From an uncultured Clostridia bacterium (GTDB lineage Bacteria > Bacillota > Clostridia > Oscillospirales > Acutalibacteraceae), in assembly GCA_937888485.1 (NCBI GenBank), contig CALAQQ010000289.1, forward strand, positions 1 through 10,465: a stretch of DNA of 10,465 nucleotides. The letters are read 5' to 3'. This document shows positions 5,280 through 10,465 of the stretch, piece by piece (position 1 is the first letter of the stretch; every line of letters starts with the position of its first letter). The notes beneath the pieces are model-generated. The model saw nothing but the letters and a program-made list of their open reading frames with translations, made no database searches and was not told where the DNA came from. The translations under genes were made by a program, and so were the position numbers.

Positions 5280-6014
5280 TTATTTATATGCAATTCGTTT
5301 TAAAATTTCTGGTTTTTTTGTAGTTATGTTATCGGGCTGAGTTTTGATGACTTTGACCATATCATTGATTTTATTGACTGTCCAGAGCGAAACAAAAAGA
5401 CCGTTTTTATGAGCGATGTCGGAAAACTGTTTCGTTGCATGTTCATAGTGGGAATTGATTCCGATTGCACCAAGCTTCTTTGTTTTTTCAATTATCTCAA
5501 AAGCCGATTTTGTGTCGGTTGCTTCTTGGGATGTTATCTTATGATTGAGATAGTAGGGGATAGAGGATGAATTTTTGACTTTATCTACCCAATCTTCAAA
5601 AACTCCCGTATAAAATACTCTTTCGAAAAGCCCATGTTTATTCACAAGCCTGTCAACTTCCGGAAGATTTGCAGTTGATTTTATATCAAGATTGATTCTG
5701 CAATTATCAACGTCTGCAACTATCTTAAGTGCATCATCAAGCAAAATACCCTGTTTCATCGTCGGAGCGGAATCGTGGATTATAACTGCTGTACCGTCGG
5801 GGCGGAAGCTTACATCAAATTCAACAATGTTTGCTCCCCAATCAACAGCAGTCTGCAGTGATTCAAGACTGTTGGGTTTGGTTCTGAATGAACCTGCATG
5901 GCATGTTATTGTAAATCCTTCGGGCAGAATTGTGCTGTGTGTCAGTTTTGTTTTGTTTAAATCAAAATATAATTTTTCAAAAGTTGAGATAAGTTTTGAC
6001 GATATTTTACTCAT
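5280..6014 (-). CDS. Glycerophosphodiester phosphodiesterase family protein
   Basis: Likely hydrolyses a glycerophosphodiester to glycerol 3-phosphate and an alcohol, in the cytosol (no signal peptide is visible). I start at ATG 6014, because GGAGGG (6026-6021) precedes it; an upstream start would put this RBS inside the gene. The 244 residues form a GDPD-type TIM barrel. Landmarks: catalytic H39 in CHAGSF, NSLES (48-52, replacing the usual E-N-T), EFD (65-67) with two metal ligands, DGTAVIIHD (73-81) with the second catalytic His, LDIK (109-112), W211 in LWTVN and a C-terminal DNITTKKP. The usual H-R-G is H-A-G here, so the phosphate-binding Arg is missing from its normal place, and substrate or activity may differ. 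It stands alone, diverging from the sugar symporter. Confidence 0.82.
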   Translation of the reverse strand: MSKISSKLISTFEKLYFDLNKTKLTHSTILPEGFTITCHAGSFRTKPNSLESLQTAVDWGANIVEFDVSFRPDGTAVIIHDSAPTMKQGILLDDALKIVADVDNCRINLDIKSTANLPEVDRLVNKHGLFERVFYTGVFEDWVDKVKNSSSIPYYLNHKITSQEATDTKSAFEIIEKTKKLGAIGINSHYEHATKQFSDIAHKNGLFVSLWTVNKINDMVKVIKTQPDNITTKKPEILKRIAYK

Positions 6015-6032
6015 TGAAATCCCTCCGATTTC

Positions 6033-6061
6033 AGCATACAGCAAAAAATATATTATGTCAA
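6033..6061 (-). promoter_or_regulatory. Candidate promoter of the GDPD gene
   Basis: On the minus strand, TTGACA (6061-6056), a 17-base spacer and TATGCT (6038-6033). The -35 is perfect and the -10 weak. The predicted start would fall almost on the RBS, which makes the leader unusually short and the call uncertain. Confidence 0.4.
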
Positions 6062-6076
6062 CAAAAATACGTATAC

Positions 6077-6109
6077 AAATTGAATAAAAGCGGTTGAAAT
6101 TGAATAAAA
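6077..6109. repeat. Direct repeat overlapping the symporter promoter
   Basis: AAATTGAATAAAA occurs at 6077-6089 and again at 6097-6109, exactly 20 bases (two helical turns) apart. The second copy overlaps the -35 box and spacer of the symporter promoter. This suits binding of a regulator dimer, but AT-rich repeats also arise by chance. Confidence 0.4.
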
Positions 6110-6122
6110 ATTATGTTATTAT
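6094..6122 (+). promoter_or_regulatory. Sigma-A promoter of the GPH symporter gene
   Basis: TTGAAA (6094-6099), a 17-base spacer and TATTAT (6117-6122), one mismatch in each box. The start near 6129 gives a leader of about 22 bases with the RBS AAGGGGG. Confidence 0.65.
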
Positions 6123-6150
6123 TATACAAAAGCTATAAGGGGGCGGTTCA

Positions 6151-7728
6151 GTGGCAGAAAACACGAGTGTAGCCTATGATGAACATCAGGAAGGTATAGT
6201 TATTGACTATGAAAAAGGTGTCAAAAATCCGCTTTTGAGAAACCGACGCTATGTCGGTAATAAAGAGAGAATCGGCTATCTTCTTAATGATGTTTCCGCA
6301 AGTTTTAATATCAGCAAATATAATGACCGTTTTATTTATGATATTGTAAAGCTTGATTTTGATTTTCTCGCAGTTTTCGGACTTTTTGCAGGTCTCTGGG
6401 ACACCTTCAATGACACTTTTATCGGTGTTATTGTTGACAGAACCCGTACCCGTTGGGGTAAGTTCAAGCCTTATATTCTTCTCGGTAAAATTCCTCTTGC
6501 ACTTCTTGGATTGTGGTATTGGTTTATGCCGATTTTCTTTGCTGACACCGATGCTTCATACGTTCCGAAGCTCATTTTCTATGCGATTTTTACCGTTATT
6601 TGTGAGACCGCAGGAACGTTCACCACGATTGCAGGCACAGGCTTTATGGCAACCATAACGCCCGACCCGAATGAAAGAACCGGTCTTATAACAATGGCAA
6701 ACCTTATTTCTGGTTTTGTCGGTGAAAAACTTCCTGAACTTACCTTTGGTGTTCTTCTTGACCTTGTAAATAATGAAGTCGTTCAGTGGGACAGAACAAA
6801 GCTTTTCATTGTTTTCGGTGTATTTACAGCGATTGCAGGCTGTGCGATGTCATTCTATTTTATTTGTGTGACAAAAGAAAGAGTATCACAGACGATCGAA
6901 AAACCAAGCATTATTCAGGGTCTTAAAGCAATAGTCAATAACCGACCTATTTTACTTTACACACTTTCTGAATTCCTTGCCGGATTTGCAGTAGGTAAGA
7001 GCAGAACAAATTATTATATTGACGTTCTCGGTTCGGCTACATATCAGACAATCGTCGGCATTCCCGCATCTCCTGTTTCTTCAATCAGCTATGCATTTAT
7101 TGCTCCTTTGCGTGAAAAATTTTCAACAAAGACAATCTGGATTCTTGAAGATATATGGACAGATGTATGCTGGCTTGCTGTGTTCGGCATAGGTTCAATC
7201 GGCGGCATGGAAAAAGGTCTTTACAAAAATAAATGGGTAATGCTTCCCGTTATGGCTGTTGAAGAAGTCTTTGAAATGTGTGTTTACGGTTTAAGACACG
7301 TTATTCCAAGTGAAATCCTTAATGAAGCTATGGACTACTGTGAATGGAAAAACGGTTACCGTGCAGAGGCCATGACTGGTGTCGCAAGAGGTCTTGTAAC
7401 TAAGCTTCAGGGTATTGTTATGGGTTCAATTCAGAATTTTATTATGAAGAGAATCGGCTATGTTCAGGGTCTTTCAATCGGTACTCAGGCAGATTCAACA
7501 AAGTGGTGGATATTTGCTATGGGTACTGGTGTTCCGGTTATAACCGGTGCTCTCGGCATTATTCCGAAGTTCTTCCATAATCTCAACGGTGAAAAGCGCG
7601 ACAGAATGTACCGTGAGCTTTTTGCAAGACGCGAAGCAACCAGAAATGCTATCAACAGCGCAAAGAGCGTTGAAGAAGTGGCAAGCATTGCAAAGGCACA
7701 GATTAATGCTGAATTCATTCAGGAATAA
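6151..7728 (+). CDS. GPH-family (MFS) sugar:cation symporter
   Basis: Probable membrane symporter of the glycoside-pentoside-hexuronide:cation group in the major facilitator superfamily, taking up a sugar or glycoside with H+ or Na+. It starts at GTG 6151, behind AAGGGGG. The 525 residues have about 12 hydrophobic helices. Family markers are GLWDTFNDTFIGVIVDRTRT (81-100) followed by RWGKFKPYIL (101-110), the N-terminal cation/substrate motif, and near residue 394 DYCEWKNGYRAE, the D-x-x-E-W-K-x-G-x-R-x-E motif of the second half. A cytosolic N-terminal extension of about 65 residues and a charged C-terminal tail (EKRDRMYRELFARR) make it longer than typical 450-460-residue members. No sugar hydrolase or kinase gene is next to it, so the substrate is unknown. 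Single-gene unit with its own promoter and terminator. Confidence 0.85.
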   Translation: MAENTSVAYDEHQEGIVIDYEKGVKNPLLRNRRYVGNKERIGYLLNDVSASFNISKYNDRFIYDIVKLDFDFLAVFGLFAGLWDTFNDTFIGVIVDRTRTRWGKFKPYILLGKIPLALLGLWYWFMPIFFADTDASYVPKLIFYAIFTVICETAGTFTTIAGTGFMATITPDPNERTGLITMANLISGFVGEKLPELTFGVLLDLVNNEVVQWDRTKLFIVFGVFTAIAGCAMSFYFICVTKERVSQTIEKPSIIQGLKAIVNNRPILLYTLSEFLAGFAVGKSRTNYYIDVLGSATYQTIVGIPASPVSSISYAFIAPLREKFSTKTIWILEDIWTDVCWLAVFGIGSIGGMEKGLYKNKWVMLPVMAVEEVFEMCVYGLRHVIPSEILNEAMDYCEWKNGYRAEAMTGVARGLVTKLQGIVMGSIQNFIMKRIGYVQGLSIGTQADSTKWWIFAMGTGVPVITGALGIIPKFFHNLNGEKRDRMYRELFARREATRNAINSAKSVEEVASIAKAQINAEFIQE

Positions 7729-7765
7729 TAACGAACTGTTCGAATATCAGATAATATAGTTTATT

Positions 7766-7798
7766 TAAGGCACCACACCTCAGAGGTATGGTGCCTTA
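7766..7798 (+). terminator. Terminator of the symporter gene
   Basis: TAAGGCACCA (7766-7775) pairs with TGGTGCCTTA (7789-7798), and an inner ACCT/AGGT closes on a 3-base loop. A short T-rich stretch (TTGTAT) follows. Strong stem, modest U-tract. Confidence 0.75.
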
Positions 7799-7891
7799 TT
7801 GTATCATCGCTAACTTTGCTTTGAAAAATTTTAAATAAAAATTGACCAAATTGATTAATTAACCGTTTTATTGATGAAGGGGGGATGAAAA

Positions 7892-8377
7892 ATGAAGCAG
7901 ATATCTGAAAATGCAGCTCTCGGTATTGAAAAAGCAATAGAAAAGTATAGCGATATGCTTTTCAGAGTGTGTTTTATTATGCTCAGCAATGAAAGCGATG
8001 CTGAAGATGCTGTTCAGGAAACTTTTTTAAAATATCTGGAAAAATCGCCTGAATTCAATGGAAGTGAGCATGAGAAGGCTTGGCTGATAAAGGTTGCAAG
8101 CAATAAATGTAAGGATATAATCAGGTACAGAAAAAAATCTGCTCATATATGCACTGATTATGTAAATGTCAGCTACGAAACGGAGAATGATTCTCTTTCT
8201 GAAATACTTATGAAAGTTCCCGAAAAATTCAGGATAGTTCTGACTCTTTATTACATAGAAGACTATAAAGTGAATGAAATTGCCAAACTGATTGGTAAAA
8301 CATCTTCAGCTGTTAAAATGCGACTTAAAAAAGGAAGAGAGATTTTTGAAGAGCAGTACAGAAAGGAGAATTGCTGA
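7892..8377 (+). CDS. ECF-type RNA polymerase sigma factor
   Basis: Alternative sigma factor that directs RNA polymerase to a small regulon in response to an outside signal. The ATG at 7892 follows AAGGGGGG (7877-7884). The 161 residues contain only regions 2 and 4, as in ECF members. Region 2 covers about 12-80, with the core-binding SDAEDAVQETFLKYL (35-49) and EKAWLIKVASNKCKDIIR (61-78). Region 4 covers about 103-155, with PEKFRIVLTLYY (110-121) and the helix-turn-helix VNEIAKLIGKTSSAVKMRLK (127-146). It is followed after one base by a single-pass membrane protein, the usual sigma/anti-sigma layout. A weak candidate promoter, TTGACC (7842-7847) with TTTTAT 18 bases on, lies upstream; whether the gene autoregulates cannot be read from the sequence. 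Confidence 0.9.
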   Translation: MKQISENAALGIEKAIEKYSDMLFRVCFIMLSNESDAEDAVQETFLKYLEKSPEFNGSEHEKAWLIKVASNKCKDIIRYRKKSAHICTDYVNVSYETENDSLSEILMKVPEKFRIVLTLYYIEDYKVNEIAKLIGKTSSAVKMRLKKGREIFEEQYRKENC

Positions 8378-8378
8378 T

Positions 8379-9386
8379 ATGGATTTTAATAAGCTTAAAG
8401 AATCCGGCAGAAAAATAAAAATGCCGGAAGAAATGAAGTTACGTATTAAGGGGAACTGTATCAAATATAAAACACCCGATAATGATTCAAAATCCCAATG
8501 GCGATTTGACGGAAGAGTGGCTTTTGCGTGTGTATGCTGTTTTCTTCTTTTAATAGGCACAGGACTGAAATATGGCGGAGTATCCGTAAAAAAATTTCCG
8601 ATCGAATCAACAACCTCTTATTCAACAGCAAATTTTTTGTCTGTTTCCGTAACGGAGAAAAGCACAATTAAACAAATCCTTGAAACAACGGTAAAGGTTA
8701 TATATACTGAAAATTCAACTAAATCTGCAATAACCGAAGAAAATACATCGACCGAAACATATCCTCCGATTCAGGGAACAGAACTTTTTTCTAAAGACGA
8801 AAATATACATAATTCACAGCCAATGACTTTGTATATGGATGACTTGAATAAGCTGAAAAACGCAAAAAAAGCTGCAGAAACTATGGATGATGAACACTAC
8901 AGAACATATCTCGATGAAAAAAATTATTATGATGTAGGTGATTGTTTTTATTTTCCTGAAGAGTATTTGAAATTTTGCAGTTCTGAAATTTGTGTTCCCG
9001 TAGTCGATGAAAATAATTCTGAGATTATGTGGTTTGATTATGTCCCTGCTTACGAAAGTATAAATATGGGTGTGAATTTTGATGAAACGGACAGTTTCCG
9101 CTTTTATATTGAAATGTCAGGTGATTTTTATTTCAGGACCAATGAAGAGGGAAAATATGATTATATAGAAACAGTATATGGAGAAGATTATATTGCAGAT
9201 ATCTATAAAAAAAAGCTGTTGTATAAGTTGAAAGAAGAAAACTGGGCATGGGGCGGATGGTATTGTGTAGAAGTTTTGATTAACGGACAAGGAATAAATA
9301 TTCTGACAACTGAATATGTAACATTGGAAGAAATCAGAGAATATCTTTCATACATAAAATTTGTAAAGATTAAAGATTGGATATAA
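8379..9386 (+). CDS. Putative membrane anti-sigma factor
   Basis: Probably holds the ECF sigma factor at the membrane until a signal acts on its outer domain; this role is inferred from position. The start is ATG 8379, one base after the sigma stop, with AAAGGAGA (8362-8369) inside the end of the sigma gene. The open frame continues upstream but without an RBS. The 335 residues divide into a short cytosolic part (1-42), one membrane helix (VAFACVCCFLLLIGTGL, 47-63), a Ser/Thr-rich linker (about 76-130) and an outer domain (about 148-335). The outer domain is rich in Tyr, Asp and Glu, with four Cys (189, 200, 205, 296). The H-x-x-x-C-x-x-C motif of zinc anti-sigma factors is absent, and the cytosolic part is only about 45 residues, small for sigma binding. 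The outer domain matches no family I recognise. Confidence 0.7.
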   Translation: MDFNKLKESGRKIKMPEEMKLRIKGNCIKYKTPDNDSKSQWRFDGRVAFACVCCFLLLIGTGLKYGGVSVKKFPIESTTSYSTANFLSVSVTEKSTIKQILETTVKVIYTENSTKSAITEENTSTETYPPIQGTELFSKDENIHNSQPMTLYMDDLNKLKNAKKAAETMDDEHYRTYLDEKNYYDVGDCFYFPEEYLKFCSSEICVPVVDENNSEIMWFDYVPAYESINMGVNFDETDSFRFYIEMSGDFYFRTNEEGKYDYIETVYGEDYIADIYKKKLLYKLKEENWAWGGWYCVEVLINGQGINILTTEYVTLEEIREYLSYIKFVKIKDWI

Positions 9387-9390
9387 AAAA

Positions 9391-9414
9391 GCAGCATAAC
9401 TTCGGTTATGCTGC
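9391..9414. terminator. Bidirectional terminator with UUCG-type loop
   Basis: GCAGCATAAC (9391-9400) and GTTATGCTGC (9405-9414) form a perfect 10-bp stem closing on TTCG. T-runs follow on both strands: CTTTT on plus and TTTTTT on minus. It serves the convergent sigma operon and the EEP gene. Confidence 0.88.
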
Positions 9415-9430
9415 CTTTTGACATTATAAT

Positions 9431-10144
9431 TTATAAGACCTCAAACTCCGCAATAATCGGGAAATGGTCGGAATAAATTTCAGTAATAACTTTTGAGCTG
9501 ACACATTCAAGTCCTCTGTAAAAAATATAATCAATCTTAATTTCAGGGGAGTAGGAGGGGTATGTAAAAACCCCTTTTTTGTCGGATTTTTCATCAGCAT
9601 CAAGAAGTCTTTCATAAATCGGTTTGAAAACATCATCCTCCGGATAGGTATTAAAATCACCTGTCAGAATAATCGGAGTTTCAATACAATCAATAATTTC
9701 ACACAGAGTTTTAACTGCATCTATTCTTTCTGCGTTTGAAAGTCCCATATGGCAAACCAGAATGCAGATTTCTTTATCCTCTATTTCGGTAATCGTTTTT
9801 ATTACACATCTCGGTTCATAATTGGATTCTTCAATTCTGTCATCGGTTTCGGGAATTGCAATTGTTTCAAATGATTTAAAAGGAAAACGGCTTAAAACAG
9901 CATTACCGTAAGGGCTTGTCCCTCCGACTTTTATTGCTTCTCCGAAATATCTGTAAAATCCGAGACCGTCACCAAATGCGTTTGTCTGGTCGGTATATCC
10001 TTCAATCGGACCTTCTCCCCGCACCTCGTTAAGACAGCAAATGTCAGCACTGTGTTTTTTTATTGCATCAACAAAAAATTCAATGTCAATAATCTGTTTT
10101 TGGTAATCGAGCGCATGTTGAATGTTAAATGTCATAATTTTCAT
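9431..10144 (-). CDS. Endonuclease/exonuclease/phosphatase-family hydrolase
   Basis: Metal-dependent phosphoesterase of the DNase I-like (EEP) fold. The ATG at 10144 follows AAGGTGATATC. The 237 residues carry all the active-site motifs in order: MTFNIQ (4-9, metal-positioning Asn7), CLNEVRG (37-43, catalytic Glu40), YGNAVLSRFP (79-88), R112, H132 in CHMGL, TGDFN (161-165, Asp163 and Asn165), KIDYIF (203-208) and SDHFPI (225-230, the final D-H pair). No signal peptide, so the protein is cytosolic. Its length is that of small stand-alone EEP hydrolases, which include DNA-repair nucleases, sphingomyelinase-like and phosphoinositide phosphatase-like proteins. Its substrate cannot be told. A repair AP endonuclease is less likely, since the family-typical DNA-contact segments are not evident. 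Single gene, convergent with the sigma operon. Confidence 0.85.
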   Translation of the reverse strand: MKIMTFNIQHALDYQKQIIDIEFFVDAIKKHSADICCLNEVRGEGPIEGYTDQTNAFGDGLGFYRYFGEAIKVGGTSPYGNAVLSRFPFKSFETIAIPETDDRIEESNYEPRCVIKTITEIEDKEICILVCHMGLSNAERIDAVKTLCEIIDCIETPIILTGDFNTYPEDDVFKPIYERLLDADEKSDKKGVFTYPSYSPEIKIDYIFYRGLECVSSKVITEIYSDHFPIIAEFEVL

Positions 10145-10165
10145 GATATCACCTTGACAAAATAA

Positions 10166-10205
10166 ATTATAATACCATTATAAAACTTAATGTCAGATTA
10201 CGCAA
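10166..10205 (-). promoter_or_regulatory. Candidate promoters of the EEP hydrolase gene
   Basis: Two overlapping minus-strand candidates exist. One is TTGCGT (10205-10200), a 17-base spacer and TATAAT (10182-10177). The other is CTGACA (10196-10191), a 19-base spacer and TATAAT (10171-10166). Each has a perfect -10 and a flawed -35 or spacer. Confidence 0.45.
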
Positions 10206-10270
10206 TATAAATAATCAGAATGTGATAATTAAAAAAATTTATAAAAAACAAGAAAAATTATAAAAAAATA

Positions 10271-10299
10271 TTGACAAATCAAATTCTTTTTGATATTAT
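10271..10299 (+). promoter_or_regulatory. Strong promoter of the tRNA-Met/Trp cluster
   Basis: TTGACA (10271-10276), a 17-base spacer and TATTAT (10294-10299): eleven of twelve consensus positions. The predicted start near 10306 is about 20 bases before tRNA-Met. Confidence 0.85.
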
Positions 10300-10326
10300 A
10301 TCTATCGTTGCGAATGAGCAACGCTT

Positions 10327-10403
10327 GGGCCATTAGCTCAGTTGGTTAGAGCAACCGGCTCATAACCGGTTGGTCCGGGGTTCGAGTCCCTGATGGCCCA
10401 CCA
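10327..10403 (+). tRNA. tRNA-Met (CAU anticodon)
   Basis: GGGCCAT (10327-10333) pairs with ATGGCCC (10393-10399), with discriminator A at 10400 and an encoded CCA at 10401-10403. The anticodon stem ACCGG/CCGGT holds the loop CTCATAA, with anticodon CAT at 10361-10363. The first acceptor pair is G-C, so it is not initiator tRNA, which has an unpaired first position. The body resembles the clostridial elongator Met tRNA. A tRNA-Ile2 whose CAU is modified to lysidine cannot be fully excluded by sequence. Confidence 0.9.
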
Positions 10404-10414
10404 TAATTTTATAT

Positions 10415-10465
10415 AGGGGTATAGCTCAGTTGGTAGAGCAGCGGTCTCCAAAACCGCGTGCCGAG
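10415..10465 (+). tRNA. tRNA-Trp (CCA anticodon), partial
   Basis: Begins AGGGGTA at 10415, with the D-arm AGCTCAGTTGGTAGAGCA and an anticodon stem GCGGT/ACCGC around the loop CTCCAAA, anticodon CCA at 10448-10450. The window ends in the variable loop, so the T-arm and acceptor 3' side are missing. Eleven bases separate it from tRNA-Met, so they are co-transcribed. Confidence 0.92.

Noticed and set aside
8292..8378. Extension of the anti-sigma gene to an upstream ATG at 8292
   Set aside because: It would overlap region 4 of the sigma gene, lacks an RBS and adds a sequence without membrane or domain character. ATG 8379 has a good RBS.
1..10465. CRISPR array, phage genes, transposases or toxin-antitoxin modules
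   Set aside because: No regularly spaced repeats, and no proteins of these kinds, were found on either strand.

Overview
The window has two unlike parts. From about 906 to the right end it reads as an ordinary low-GC chromosomal segment of a Gram-positive anaerobe of the Clostridia (Oscillospiraceae/Ruminococcaceae-like). The signs are consensus sigma-A promoters (TTGACA-17-TATAAT), strong GGAGG-type ribosome binding sites, intrinsic terminators, CCA-encoding tRNA genes and Clostridia-type proteins. From 1 to about 906 the sequence is a mosaic of broken gene pieces with different base composition. Part of it (about 95-540) is GC-rich and has an archaeal-looking gene. It is joined to the clostridial part inside a truncated metallophosphoesterase gene. 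This is either an assembly chimera at a contig end or a genuine foreign insertion; the sequence alone cannot decide.

Layout, left to right. 1-95: AT-rich piece, open on the minus strand, coding for a hydrophobic stretch. 93-540: HAD-family phosphatase gene on the minus strand with a one-base frameshift. 541-735: AT-rich spacer with a TATA-like box and a 9-bp inverted repeat. 736-906: C-terminal end of a DUF3800-like protein, minus strand, with no start codon. 882-1316: N-terminal part of a metallophosphoesterase, cut at the junction. 1374-2561: a long ribose-phosphate pyrophosphokinase (minus). 2741-4803: a two-gene minus operon of an MscS channel and a cation diffusion facilitator predicted to export Mn2+. 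5006-5092: tRNA-Leu(UAA) (plus) behind a perfect promoter. 5130-5229: a 100-bp element with long imperfect terminal inverted repeats. 5280-6014: a GDPD-family phosphodiesterase (minus). 6151-7728: a GPH-family sugar symporter (plus), divergent from GDPD. 7892-9386: an ECF sigma factor followed one base later by a membrane-anchored putative anti-sigma partner (plus). 9431-10144: an endonuclease/exonuclease/phosphatase-family protein (minus), convergent, sharing a bidirectional terminator with the sigma operon. 10327-10465: a tRNA-Met(CAU) and tRNA-Trp(CCA) cluster (plus), running off the window.

The genes do not form one pathway. Units that make functional sense are MscS plus CDF (envelope stress and ion homeostasis), sigma plus anti-sigma (signal transduction across the membrane) and the tRNA units. 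There is no CRISPR array, phage module, transposase or recognisable defence island. The least explained items are the mosaic left end, the hidden gene fragment, the inverted-repeat element after tRNA-Leu, the extracellular domain of the anti-sigma protein and the duplicated C-terminal domain of the CDF transporter.
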